This document shows positions 8,919 through 17,478 of a stretch of 64,000 nucleotides of DNA, piece after piece. The DNA is from Opitutaceae bacterium (GTDB lineage: Bacteria > Verrucomicrobiota > Verrucomicrobiia > Opitutales > Opitutaceae). The DNA is taken from NCBI GenBank assembly GCA_041395105.1, contig JAWLBB010000004.1:62001-126000 (forward strand). Reading direction: 5' to 3'. The notes below the pieces were generated by a model. The model did not search any database. It had not been told where the DNA came from and saw only the letters and a list, made by a program, of their open reading frames with translations. The first letter of the stretch is position 1; each line of letters opens with the position of its first letter. The position numbers and the translations under genes are program-made.

Positions 8919-9827
8919 TCAGTCTTTGGACGCGCGGACATCGAGAGCGTCACGAAGACCATCGCCCAGGAAATTGAGGGAAAAGAGAGTCAGGGCGAAG
9001 ACCGTTCCGGGAAAGATGAGCAGCCAGGAGAATTCCTCCATCTTGTCGGCTCCCTCCTTGATCAATGATCCCCACGAACTCATGGGAGGTTGCACGCCGA
9101 GCCCGAGGAAGCTGAGGAAGGCTTCGAGGAGCATCACGGCCGGGATGGTCAACGTGGTGTAGACGATGACCGGGCCCATGACGTTGGGGATCATGTGCCG
9201 GAAGATAATCCGCCGTCGTCCAAGGCCGAGGGCATAGGCCGCCTCGATGAATTCCTGCTTGCGCAGCGAAAGGATCTGGCCGCGAACGATCCGGGCCATG
9301 GTCAGCCATTCCACCGCCCCGATGGCGACAAAGAGCAGGATGATGTTGCGGCCGAAAAACACCATCAGGAGGATGACGAAAATGGTGAAGGGCAGGGCGT
9401 ACATGATGTCGACGATCCGCATCATGACCGCGTCGGTCTTGCCGCCGAAAAACCCGGCGACGGCCCCGTAGACCACCCCGATGGTCAGGGATACAAAAGT
9501 GGCGCTCAGGCCGACCGCGAGCGAAATGCGGCCGCCGTAGAGTATCCGGGCGAACATGTCGCGGCCGAGAGTGTCGGTGCCCAGCCAATGCTGCCAGGAC
9601 GGGGCTGAAGCACCGAGTTCCAGATTCTGTTCCTGGTAACCGTTGCTGATGAGGAAGGGGACAAGCAGACAGACGGCGGAAAGGACGAGGATGACCGCGC
9701 CGCCAAAAACCGAGAGGTGGTTCTTGCGCAGGCGATGCCAGGCATCCTTCCACAGTGAAGTGCCTTCTTCGAGATCCTTTGGCGAGAGGAGATGAACCGG
9801 GATTTTGTCCGCCTTGGGTGAGACCAT
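8919..9827 (-). CDS. oppC: Oligopeptide ABC transporter permease OppC-like
   Basis: 302 residues, inner-membrane permease of a peptide/nickel-type ABC importer. A cytoplasmic N-terminus (LWKDAWHRLRKNHLSVFGGAVIL) leads into the first helix; five further segments follow. The family's permease loop is visible as EAAYALGLGRRRIIFRHMIPNVMGPVIVYTT, the EAA motif that contacts the ATPase. It starts 13 bp after oppB and would pair with OppB. No OppD/OppF ATPase gene is present in the window, so the ATPases must be encoded elsewhere. Confidence 0.9.
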   Translation of the reverse strand: MVSPKADKIPVHLLSPKDLEEGTSLWKDAWHRLRKNHLSVFGGAVILVLSAVCLLVPFLISNGYQEQNLELGASAPSWQHWLGTDTLGRDMFARILYGGRISLAVGLSATFVSLTIGVVYGAVAGFFGGKTDAVMMRIVDIMYALPFTIFVILLMVFFGRNIILLFVAIGAVEWLTMARIVRGQILSLRKQEFIEAAYALGLGRRRIIFRHMIPNVMGPVIVYTTLTIPAVMLLEAFLSFLGLGVQPPMSSWGSLIKEGADKMEEFSWLLIFPGTVFALTLFSLNFLGDGLRDALDVRASKD

Positions 9828-9840
9828 ATCGTTGGAAAGC

Positions 9841-10758
9841 CTACTCGAATTTCAGCTTGGGATTCAGCCAGACCTGGACGATATCGACCAGCAGGTTGAA
9901 GACGATGATCAGGCAGGCATAGAGAATGACCGTGCCGAGGACGAGGGTGTAGTCGCGGTTGAAGGCGGAGGTGACGAATTCCCGCCCGAGACCGGGTATC
10001 TGAAAGATCGTCTCGACCACGAATGAGCCGCTGATGATGCCGGCCACGGCGGGGCCGAGAAAGGACACCACCGGGAGCAACCCGCCTTTCAGCGAGTGTT
10101 TGAGGATGACATTGAGTTCGGAGATGCCCTTGGCCCGGGCGGTTCGGATGAAATCCTGGGAGAGGATTTCGCGCATGCCGCCCCGGGTCAGCCGGGTGAT
10201 ATAGGCCGCGTAGACGCCACCCAGAGTGATGGCGGGCAGGACCCGGTCGACCGGCCCATACCATCCGGAAGCGTTGAACCACCCCAGGAAAATGGCAAAG
10301 ACGAGGACGAGAATGGGTCCGAGAACAAAGGTCGGCAGGCAAATCCCGACCATGGCGATGGATGACGGGAAATAGTCGAGCCAGGTATTGGGCTTGAGTG
10401 AGGCAATGACCCCGAGGGTCAGTCCGAAGACCAGGGCAACCACGAGCGAGAGCGCCCCGAGTTCGAGGGAGACCGGCAGCTTCTGGGCGATGATTTCGTT
10501 GACCGTGCGGTTCGGGTACTTGAAGGACGGTCCGAGATCTCCCCGGACAAGCTGACCCAGGTAGTCGAAATACTGCTGGTAGAGGGGTTTATCGAGTCCG
10601 TAGTGGGCCTCGAGATTCCGGAGGATCTCCGGACTGATGGCCTTTTCCGCGGTGAACGGTCCGCCCGGGACAAAGCGCAACATGAAAAAGGTGATCGTGA
10701 TGATCACAAAGAGGACCGGAATGGCCTGAAGTATCCGCGTGGCAATGAACCGGAGCAT
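9841..10758 (-). CDS. oppB: Oligopeptide ABC transporter permease OppB-like
   Basis: 305 residues with the typical start MLRFIATRILQAIPVLFVIITITFFMLRFVPGGPF, six predicted membrane segments and the EAA-type loop DFIRTARAKGISELNVILKHSLKGGLLPVVSFLG near residue 205. It forms the transmembrane pore together with OppC. It lies about 100 bp downstream of the first binding-protein gene on the same strand, so binding proteins and permeases are probably co-transcribed. Confidence 0.92.
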   Translation of the reverse strand: MLRFIATRILQAIPVLFVIITITFFMLRFVPGGPFTAEKAISPEILRNLEAHYGLDKPLYQQYFDYLGQLVRGDLGPSFKYPNRTVNEIIAQKLPVSLELGALSLVVALVFGLTLGVIASLKPNTWLDYFPSSIAMVGICLPTFVLGPILVLVFAIFLGWFNASGWYGPVDRVLPAITLGGVYAAYITRLTRGGMREILSQDFIRTARAKGISELNVILKHSLKGGLLPVVSFLGPAVAGIISGSFVVETIFQIPGLGREFVTSAFNRDYTLVLGTVILYACLIIVFNLLVDIVQVWLNPKLKFE

Positions 10759-10855
10759 AGATGGGGACTGACGGCGGCATTTAGGAGCGAATCACCAACA
10801 ATGAAAACCAAAAAGTTCGTCGAGGAGGCGAAGGAGGCCAACCGGTCTTCCGGGC

Positions 10856-12472
10856 CTATTCCTGCAAATAGATATGCTTGTAGGGGTGGCGATCAAGGAT
10901 GTTGGAGTGATAGCCCTTGACCGAAGGATGGACCAGGTTCACCCGGGTGTAGAAATAGACCGGGATGACCGGCAGATCCGTCATCAGGATGGACTCCATT
11001 TCCTGGTAGATCCCGTAGCGGGTTTCGATATCGGGGGCCATGAGGGCGGCATGGAGGAGTTCATCGTAGCGGGGATTCGACCAGCCGGTATCGTTGTTGC
11101 CGCCTCCGGTCACAAAGAGTTCGAGGAAGACATGGGGGTCCACGTAGTCGGCGATCCAACCGGCCCGCGCAACCGAGAAGTCAAGGTTGTCCATGCTGTC
11201 GAGGTAGACCTTCCACTCCTGGTTGACCAGTCCGACCTCGATGTCGAGGTTGGCCGACCACATCTGCTGAAGGGCTTCCGCCGTGGTCCGATGGCTCTCC
11301 GAGGTATTGTAGAGGAGTTCGAATTTCGGGAAACCCTTGCCGCCGGGATACCCGGCCTCGGCCAGCAGGCGCCGGGCGTCGTCAAGATCTCCTTCGATCC
11401 GGGCCTTGGCAGTGTAGCCGGCCGTGCCGGGCGGGGTGAAATTGTAGGCGGGGATCTGGCCGCCCCGGGTCACATGGGTGACCAGGCTTTCCCGGTCCAG
11501 GGCGAGGGCGAGCGCCTTGCGCACCCGGACGTCGTCGAGAGGAGGTCGGGTCACGTTGACCCGGAGATAATAAGTGCCGAGGTAGGGGGCGATCCGGATG
11601 CGTTCAGGATAGTCGCGTTTGTAGATATCGATCTTGGAAAGCGGCACTTCCTGGGTGATGTGCAGTTGACCGGTCCGGAACATGCGCTCCTCGGTGTCGA
11701 GGCTCTCCACCGGGTAAAACCGGATCTCATTCAGCCGGACCCGATCCCGGTCCCAGTAGGTTTCGCTTCGTTCAACGGTGAGAATCTGGTTGGGAATCCA
11801 TTCCTTCAGGGTGAATGGACCGTTGCCGACGAAATTGCCGGGCAGGGTCCACCGGGTTCCCTTCCGGTCGAGACCTCCGAATTTCTCGACGGTCGGAAGA
11901 TGGACGGGGAACCACGAATAGTGAGTCAGCATGCTGAGGAAATAGGGGGTCGGCTGGTAGAGGGTGATCCGGAGGGTCCGTGAATCGGGAGCCTCAAAAC
12001 CGACTTTGGCGAAGTCCGTCTCCGTTCCCAGGTTGTAGGCGCGGGCATTGACCACGTAGTGAAGCATGTAGCTGTACTCCGCGGCCAATGACGGGGTGAG
12101 CATGCGTTGGTAGCTGCGCAGGAAATCCATCGCCGTGACCGGGTCTCCGTTCGACCAGCGGGCGTCTTCGCGGAGGTGGAAGGTGTAGGTGCGGCCGTCC
12201 TCGGAGATATCCCAGCTTTCGGCCACGCCCGGAACGGGATGCAGATCGACCGGATCATCGGCCACGAGGCCTTCGAGCACAGCCGTGATGACATGATTCT
12301 CAGTCACTCCGGTGACGACCTGGGGATCGATGTCCTGTGGTTCGGAACGGTTGCCGAGGTGAAGGATCCCGTCGCGGTTGCCGGACTCCACCTGCGTTTC
12401 GCGTTTTCCACAGCCGTTCAGGAGCAGGAGGGCGGCGGCGGCGAGGATGGCAGGCAATCGGAAACAGGTCAT
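10856..12472 (-). CDS. oppA: Oligopeptide-binding lipoprotein OppA-like (copy 1)
   Basis: 538 residues, an extracytoplasmic solute-binding protein of family 5 that delivers peptides to OppBC. A lipoprotein signal with lipobox LLNGC near residue 21 anchors it to a membrane. Family signatures include NRSEPQDIDPQVVTGVTENHVITAVLEGLV, GVAESWDISEDGRTYTFHLREDARWSNGDPVTA and PGNFVGNGPFTLKEWIPN. Its ATG shares one base with the stop of the second oppA copy, so the pair is translationally coupled. Clearly paralogous to its neighbour; the two may differ in peptide preference. Confidence 0.9.
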   Translation of the reverse strand: MTCFRLPAILAAAALLLLNGCGKRETQVESGNRDGILHLGNRSEPQDIDPQVVTGVTENHVITAVLEGLVADDPVDLHPVPGVAESWDISEDGRTYTFHLREDARWSNGDPVTAMDFLRSYQRMLTPSLAAEYSYMLHYVVNARAYNLGTETDFAKVGFEAPDSRTLRITLYQPTPYFLSMLTHYSWFPVHLPTVEKFGGLDRKGTRWTLPGNFVGNGPFTLKEWIPNQILTVERSETYWDRDRVRLNEIRFYPVESLDTEERMFRTGQLHITQEVPLSKIDIYKRDYPERIRIAPYLGTYYLRVNVTRPPLDDVRVRKALALALDRESLVTHVTRGGQIPAYNFTPPGTAGYTAKARIEGDLDDARRLLAEAGYPGGKGFPKFELLYNTSESHRTTAEALQQMWSANLDIEVGLVNQEWKVYLDSMDNLDFSVARAGWIADYVDPHVFLELFVTGGGNNDTGWSNPRYDELLHAALMAPDIETRYGIYQEMESILMTDLPVIPVYFYTRVNLVHPSVKGYHSNILDRHPYKHIYLQE

Positions 12473-14139
12473 CAGTCGAGTGGTTCGAGGTGGAGGAATT
12501 TATAGGGATGTTGGTCCAGCGGGTGGGCCACCCAGCCTTTGACCCGGGGGTCGACGAGGCGGATGGTTGAATAGTGGTAGATGGGGATGACGGGGACGTC
12601 GGCCAGCAGGAGTTGTTCCGCCTGTTGGAAAAGTTCCTGCCGGGCAGAGCGGTTTGTCTCGCGTTCCGCCTCAAGGATCAATCTGTCGTATTCGGGGTCG
12701 GACCATCCGGTCTGGTTGTTCGGGTTGCCGGTCGTCATGATCCCGAGGAAACTCATCGGGTCGAGGTAGTCCGCCACCCAGCCTGACCGGCAGATTTCGT
12801 AGTCGATCATCTTCCGGTTCTCCAGGTAGACGCGAAGCTCCTGATTGAGCAGGAGGGCGGAGATGCCGAGTTCCCGGCGCCACATCTCCTGGATGGCCTC
12901 CGCGATCAGACGGTGATTCTCGGACGTATTGAAGAGAATCTCCAGTGGAGGGAACCCATCACCGTCGGGGAAACCGGCCTCCGCGAGCAGTCGCCGGGCC
13001 CGTTCGGGATTGGTGGGCGGGGCGCTCGGGGGAAGGTAATTGCCGATGCCCCGTGGCGTGAAGGAATCGGCCGGCAATTGGGCGCCGCGAAGGACTGTAT
13101 CCACCAGTCGCTTACGATCGATCGACAGGGAGAGGGCCCGTCGTACCCGGACGTCGCGGAGCGCAGGATGGGTGACGTTGAGCCGGTAAAAGTATACGGA
13201 AAGGAACGGCTCGATCCGGAGGGCGGCCGAACCGGTTTCCCGGTAGGTGTCGATCTTCCCGAGAGGAAGCGCTTCGGTGATGTGAAGCTGTCCCGCACGG
13301 AAGGCGCGTTCCTCCGCATCGACGCTGTCGATGGCGTGAAAGACGATTTCGTTGAGCCGGACCGTCTTGGCCTCCCAGTAATTCGGATTCCGGCGGACCC
13401 GGATCGCCTGGTTGGGCACCCATTCCACCAGGGTGAAGGGTCCGTTGCTGACGACATTGTCCATCCGGGTCCAGCGACTGCCCCGTTCGAAGACCGGACC
13501 GCTCCGACCGATTTGGGCGATCGGCACCGGCATCCATGACCAGTGGGTGACGAGCTGGGGAAGAAAGGTGCAGGGAGACTCCAGGGAGACGGTCAGGATC
13601 TGGTCGGAAACGGCCTCGAATCCGACGAGTGAAAAGTCCGTGATCTCGCCCTGGCGATAGGCGTTCGCCCCGCGGACAGGGAAGAAGAGATTCGCATTGC
13701 CTGAAGCGAGTTCGGGGCTGAGTGCGCGGCGGAACGAAGAGACAAAGTCGTCGGCGGTGAGCGGGCTTCCATCCGACCAGCGGGCGTTTGAGCGGAGCCG
13801 GAAGGTGTAGATGAGACCATCGGGGCTGACCATCCAGGATTCGGCGACCCCGGGAAGGGGTTGTCCTCCGTCGGGATTGGGAATGAGGAGTCCTTCGAAG
13901 AGCGCGGAGACTACCTGGGACTCCGCAAGGGTGGTCGCGAGTTGTGGGTCGATCTCGGGAATCTCCGCGCCGAGACTCCGGTGGAGCACCTGATCCCGGA
14001 CTCCGCGGTCAGCGGCATTCTCCGGCCGCCGGCAGGCGGTCAGGACCAGGCCAAGGGCAGCCAGGAGGCCGATCCCTACTGGGATAAACCAGGTCCGTCG
14101 TCCCGGAGTCCGTGGTTGCCGAAGGTGGGAACAGGTCAT
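12472..14139 (-). CDS. oppA: Oligopeptide-binding lipoprotein OppA-like (copy 2)
   Basis: 555 residues, same family 5 binding fold as the adjacent copy. The N-terminus has a charged stretch before the hydrophobic segment and a lipobox LVLTAC near residue 36. Conserved blocks are EIPEIDPQLATTLAESQVVSALFEGLL, GVAESWMVSPDGLIYTFRLRSNARWSDGSPLTADDF and DNVVSNGPFTLVEWVPNQ. Its start overlaps the ispF stop by 4 bp (ATGA), so expression is tied to the isoprenoid genes upstream. Tandem duplication followed by divergence is the likely origin. Confidence 0.9.
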   Translation of the reverse strand: MTCSHLRQPRTPGRRTWFIPVGIGLLAALGLVLTACRRPENAADRGVRDQVLHRSLGAEIPEIDPQLATTLAESQVVSALFEGLLIPNPDGGQPLPGVAESWMVSPDGLIYTFRLRSNARWSDGSPLTADDFVSSFRRALSPELASGNANLFFPVRGANAYRQGEITDFSLVGFEAVSDQILTVSLESPCTFLPQLVTHWSWMPVPIAQIGRSGPVFERGSRWTRMDNVVSNGPFTLVEWVPNQAIRVRRNPNYWEAKTVRLNEIVFHAIDSVDAEERAFRAGQLHITEALPLGKIDTYRETGSAALRIEPFLSVYFYRLNVTHPALRDVRVRRALSLSIDRKRLVDTVLRGAQLPADSFTPRGIGNYLPPSAPPTNPERARRLLAEAGFPDGDGFPPLEILFNTSENHRLIAEAIQEMWRRELGISALLLNQELRVYLENRKMIDYEICRSGWVADYLDPMSFLGIMTTGNPNNQTGWSDPEYDRLILEAERETNRSARQELFQQAEQLLLADVPVIPIYHYSTIRLVDPRVKGWVAHPLDQHPYKFLHLEPLD

Positions 14140-14645
14140 CCGCGGTGGAGAAGGGCGACGGCATGGGCGGCGATGGCCAGTCCGCGGCCGATATCGCCGA
14201 CGCCCTCGTTGGTGGTCGCTTTGAGTCCGACCCGGAGGGGCTCGATCCCGATCGATTCAGCCAGGCGGGTCTGCATTGCTTCCTGATGGGAGGAGATCTT
14301 CGGGGCTTCGGCGATGAGGGTGGCGTCGACGTTGACCACGGAGAAACCCAGGTCCCGGATCTTCCCGGCGACCAGGCGCAGAAGTCGCTGGGAATCGATG
14401 CCCGCATAGGCGGGGTCGGTATTGGGAAAGTGGTGACCAATGTCCTTCAATCCGGCCGCTCCAAGCAGCGCGTCGCAGACGGCATGGGTCAGGCAATCCG
14501 CATCGGAATGGCCGTCGAGGCCGAAGGAGGAGTCGATCCGGATTCCCCCGAGAACGAGGGGACGGTCCGGTATGGTCCGGTGAATGTCGTAGCCTTGTCC
14601 GATCCGGAAATCGGGTCGGGCCGGGCTGGAGTCCGGGTCGTTCAT
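14136..14645 (-). CDS. ispF: 2-C-methyl-D-erythritol 2,4-cyclodiphosphate synthase IspF
   Basis: 169 residues. Catalyses cyclisation of CDP-methylerythritol 2-phosphate to the 2,4-cyclodiphosphate in the MEP isoprenoid pathway. Zinc-binding GYDIH (Asp, His) near residue 15, LGGIRIDSSFGLDGHSDADCLTHAVCDALLGAAG, the HHFPNTDP loop and the C-terminal LKATTNEGVGDIGRG are all present, and the length is typical. It starts inside the ispD stop (4-bp overlap), the common ispD-ispF order. Confidence 0.96.
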   Translation of the reverse strand: MNDPDSSPARPDFRIGQGYDIHRTIPDRPLVLGGIRIDSSFGLDGHSDADCLTHAVCDALLGAAGLKDIGHHFPNTDPAYAGIDSQRLLRLVAGKIRDLGFSVVNVDATLIAEAPKISSHQEAMQTRLAESIGIEPLRVGLKATTNEGVGDIGRGLAIAAHAVALLHRG

Positions 14646-15376
14646 GTGGCGGGGGATTGCCTCCGGATCAGGAGGATTTCGACCAGGTCGAGGTCGTCCG
14701 GGCGGGTGATCTTTAGGTTGGGCTGATCGTTTTCAATGAGTGAAACGGGATGGCCGAAGGCTTCAACCGCAGCGGCATCATCGGTGACAAACTGACCGGC
14801 TTCGAGCATCAGATGGTAGGCATCGACAATGAGGTGACGATCGAAGACCTGAGGGGTCTCCATCGCCCAGAGCCGATCCCGGGGGACATCCTCGAGGCGC
14901 ATGTGCCGGAGGTCCGGATGATCAGCCGGGGACCGCTTGATCGTGTCCGTGACCCGGCGGGCCAGGCAGACGGCTCCATCCGCGCAGACCACTTCGAGCA
15001 GGTGCCTGAGTTGGCCCGGCTGGATAAGGGGTCGGGCGCAATCGTGGATGAAAACGTGGGTGGTGGATCCGTCGAGGGCCTGGAGGGCATTCCAGACGGA
15101 GTCCTGTCTTCGGATCCCTCCCGGGACCCAGGCAACCGGGATGGAGCCGCCCAATTCGGTCTCGACTATGCTTTTAAGAACGGCCTGCTGCGCCTCGTCG
15201 CGATAGGCCACGACGATATGCCGGGCCACGCCGGAGTCGCGAAAGGCGCGCAGGACAAGGGTGAAGGCGTTGGATCCGGCGAGCGGTGCGAGGATCTTGT
15301 CATCGACCCGACCCGCCATCCGGGTGCCGCTGCCCCCGGCAAGAAGAACGGCGGTCGTCACGGCTGCGGGGTTCAT
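14642..15376 (-). CDS. ispD: 2-C-methyl-D-erythritol 4-phosphate cytidylyltransferase IspD
   Basis: 244 residues. Transfers CMP from CTP to methylerythritol 4-phosphate, third step of the MEP pathway. The nucleotidyl-transferase loop is AVLLAGGSGTRMAGRVDDKIL near residue 10; the usual PKQ is replaced by DDK, which still supplies a lysine. Other motifs are VPGGIRRQDSVWNAL, the FIHDCARPLI substrate loop and TDDAAAVEAFGHPV. It overlaps pyrF upstream and ispF downstream by 4 bp each. Confidence 0.94.
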   Translation of the reverse strand: MNPAAVTTAVLLAGGSGTRMAGRVDDKILAPLAGSNAFTLVLRAFRDSGVARHIVVAYRDEAQQAVLKSIVETELGGSIPVAWVPGGIRRQDSVWNALQALDGSTTHVFIHDCARPLIQPGQLRHLLEVVCADGAVCLARRVTDTIKRSPADHPDLRHMRLEDVPRDRLWAMETPQVFDRHLIVDAYHLMLEAGQFVTDDAAAVEAFGHPVSLIENDQPNLKITRPDDLDLVEILLIRRQSPAT

Positions 15377-16071
15377 CGGGCCGCCTCCATTTCCGCAAGG
15401 ATGGCCCGGGCGGCTGAGGCGGGGTCGGCGGCCTGCAGAATCGGTCGACCGACCACGATATGGCTGGCGCCGGACCGCGTGGCTTCGGCGGGTGTCATGA
15501 CCCGCTTCTGTTCATGGTGATCCGCACCGGCCGGCCGGATCCCGGGAGTGACGAGGGCGATGTCGGATCCGATGCGCCGTCTCAGAACCGGCAGCTCCAG
15601 AGGTGAGCAGACCAGGCCTTTCATTCCGGCCCGCATTGCCAGATCGGCGAGGCGGGTCACCTGTTCTGCCGGGGTTGCGGGAACCCCGGTCTCGTGGAGT
15701 CCATCCTTGTCGGTCGAGGTCAGGACGGTAACTCCGAGGAGAAGCAGGTCCGGTCGCTTCGTCCCCTGGGCCTCCAGGGCCCACCGCATCATCTCCGCGC
15801 CACCCGAAGTGTGAAGGGTGAGCATGGAAATGGGCAGGTGACAGAGCGATTCGACGGCCCGGGCCACCGTATTCGGGATATCGTGGAGCTTCAGATCGAG
15901 GAAGACCTTGTAGCCCCTGGCCGCGACCGACTCGACAATCGGCGGTCCGTAGCGGGTGAAAAGCTGCAGGCCGATCTTGACCCATCGGACGGAGGATCCA
16001 ATCCGATCCAGAACGCGGTCGGTTTCCTCCTTGTCCGGCAGATCAAGGACCAGAATCAGGTCGGTTTTCAT
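15373..16071 (-). CDS. pyrF: Orotidine 5'-phosphate decarboxylase PyrF
   Basis: 232 residues, last step of UMP synthesis. The catalytic Asp-x-Lys-x-x-Asp is in VFLDLKLHDIPNTVARA; the phosphate loop near the C-terminus includes LVTPGIRPAG and SHIVVGRPI. First gene of the run pyrF-ispD-ispF-oppA-oppA. The ATG lies only about 10 bp from the mobile mini-element at 16081-16356 and has no Shine-Dalgarno sequence, so the native leader seems to have been displaced and transcription may now begin inside the element. Confidence 0.95.
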   Translation of the reverse strand: MKTDLILVLDLPDKEETDRVLDRIGSSVRWVKIGLQLFTRYGPPIVESVAARGYKVFLDLKLHDIPNTVARAVESLCHLPISMLTLHTSGGAEMMRWALEAQGTKRPDLLLLGVTVLTSTDKDGLHETGVPATPAEQVTRLADLAMRAGMKGLVCSPLELPVLRRRIGSDIALVTPGIRPAGADHHEQKRVMTPAEATRSGASHIVVGRPILQAADPASAARAILAEMEAAR

Positions 16072-16080
16072 GCATGAGAT

Positions 16081-16356
16081 CTAGTGTGGTGTCCGACAAA
16101 TTGGCTAGAACTAAGTCATAGCGAATTGAGTGCTTCATCGAGGCGGGTTGACTCCTGCGGGCCTGCCGGCCCTCGGGAGTCAGCCCAACGCGGATGAGCG
16201 CTCAAAGCGCATGATCCTTCGGACGAGCCTTCAAGAGGCCTTGGCCGGCGTTACTCGAGTGGACGAAGGCCGACGGGCCTGCACCCACTCGACCGCCTTG
16301 TCCAAGACCTCTTGATGACTCGCTTAGGCTAGCCTATTTGTCGGACACCACACATG
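16081..16356. mobile_element. Mini-element, family A copy 1 (MITE-like, structured)
   Basis: Terminal inverted repeats: TAGTGTGGTGTCCGACAAAT at 16082-16101 mirrored by ATTTGTCGGACACCACAC at 16336-16353. The left end is flanked by CTAG; the right end reads CATG instead. There is no coding capacity. Internally, a hairpin module (GAGGCGG 16140-16146, stem TGACTCC 16149-16155 with GGAGTCA 16176-16182, inner GGGCC/GGCCC, CCAACGCGG 16185-16193) is followed by its inverted counterpart (GGCGTT 16247-16252, stem CTCGAGTGG/CCACTCGA, CCGCCTTG 16293-16300). It aligns over its whole length with the reverse complement of 26354-26632. It fills the divergent region between pyrF and ispE. Confidence 0.85.
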
Positions 16357-16403
16357 GAATCAACTCTCGCCGTGGCACGACAAAAAGGTTTCCATTTCCA
16401 CTC

Positions 16404-17345
16404 GTGAATTCCCTTCGCATCCGGTGTCCGGCGAAAATCAACGCCTTTCTTGCAGTGACGGGTCGCCGGGCGGACGGCTTTCATGATCTGGTTTCCCTTG
16501 TTCTGCCGCTGGATTGGGGGGACGACCTGGAGGTGCGGACGGTTTCCGGCGGGACCGAGGGGGTCCGGATCGACTGCACAGATCCGGAGGTGCCGACGGG
16601 TCCGGGGAACCTGATCTGGAAGGCTGCGGATGCGTTCAACCGGCTAACGGGCCTGCGCCAACAATACCGGTTTGACGTGACCAAGCGAATCCCGATGGGT
16701 GCGGGGCTGGGTGGGGGGAGCAGTGATGCAGCCGGGGCACTCATGGCGATGAACCGACTGGCGGGTGAGCCCCTGGATGAGGCGGCATTGTGGGATCTGG
16801 CCGCGGGCCTGGGCTCCGATTGCCCCCTTTTCCTGAATGGCGGGCCGGTCGTCATGCGCGGCCGGGGCGAGCGGGTGGAAGCGGTTTCCGAGGAATTCCG
16901 CCGATCACTCAGGGACCGGAAGGTCATCCTGTTCAAACCGGCTTTCTCGATTGCGACAGCCTGGGCTTATGGCGAACTGGCCCGGCGGGCGCCCGGGGGT
17001 TATATGGAGGTAGGGCGGGCGGAGGACCGGATCCGGGCGATCCTGGCGGACGCGGGTCGTCTGCGGGAACTGGGATTCAACTCTTTCGAGCCCGCTGTCG
17101 CCGGGAAATTCCCGGCCATCCCGCTCCTGCTCGGGCGATTGCGGGACCAGGGATCCGGATATGTATCGATGTCGGGAAGCGGCAGCGCCTGTTTCGCGAT
17201 CGGCGACGAGAGCTCCGATTTCGACCCGGTCCGGCACACCATTGAGCAATGCTGGGGTCGAGATGGGGTCCTGAAGGTCGCTGGATTTCAGTTGTGCCGA
17301 ACGGAAAGCGACCACCTCGGAACGGACCGTGACGGGTTGGCCTGA
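16404..17345 (+). CDS. ispE: 4-diphosphocytidyl-2-C-methyl-D-erythritol kinase IspE
   Basis: About 313 residues from the GTG at 16404 (VNSLRIRCPAKINAFLAVTG). Phosphorylates CDP-methylerythritol, linking the steps of IspD and IspF. The GHMP-kinase ATP loop PMGAGLGGGSSDAAGALMAMN, the substrate motif CPAKIN near the start and the C-terminal GSGSACFAIG loop are clear. The frame stays open upstream to a TTG at 16338, but those codons are the end of the mini-element, so the GTG next to the conserved PAKIN block is preferred. With the opposing ispD/ispF, three MEP enzymes flank the element. Confidence 0.92.
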   Translation: MNSLRIRCPAKINAFLAVTGRRADGFHDLVSLVLPLDWGDDLEVRTVSGGTEGVRIDCTDPEVPTGPGNLIWKAADAFNRLTGLRQQYRFDVTKRIPMGAGLGGGSSDAAGALMAMNRLAGEPLDEAALWDLAAGLGSDCPLFLNGGPVVMRGRGERVEAVSEEFRRSLRDRKVILFKPAFSIATAWAYGELARRAPGGYMEVGRAEDRIRAILADAGRLRELGFNSFEPAVAGKFPAIPLLLGRLRDQGSGYVSMSGSGSACFAIGDESSDFDPVRHTIEQCWGRDGVLKVAGFQLCRTESDHLGTDRDGLA

Positions 17346-17418
17346 TCCTTGGGCAGGGCCTGACAGGGTCCCGAAGAGCGGAATCACTTCCAAAAGTGTG
17401 ACCCTTAGTGGGTTTCAC

Positions 17419-17447
17419 TTGTCCGCGGCTGGCGGATCTCCTAGTTT
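17419..17447 (+). promoter_or_regulatory. Sigma-70-type promoter candidate for ptsI
   Basis: TTGTCC (17419-17424), a 17-bp spacer, then TAGTTT (17442-17447), ending about 31 bp before the ptsI start. Spacing is ideal; the hexamers are only moderate matches. Confidence 0.4.
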
Positions 17448-17478
17448 TGGTCGGTCACGAAGATAATCCTCCATCCTG

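Noticed and set aside
16081..16356. Integron attC site, suggested by hairpins flanked by AAC/GTT boxes
   Set aside because: The R-box pattern GTTRRRY / RYYYAAC is not met, terminal inverted repeats extend well outside, and no integrase or cassette genes are present.
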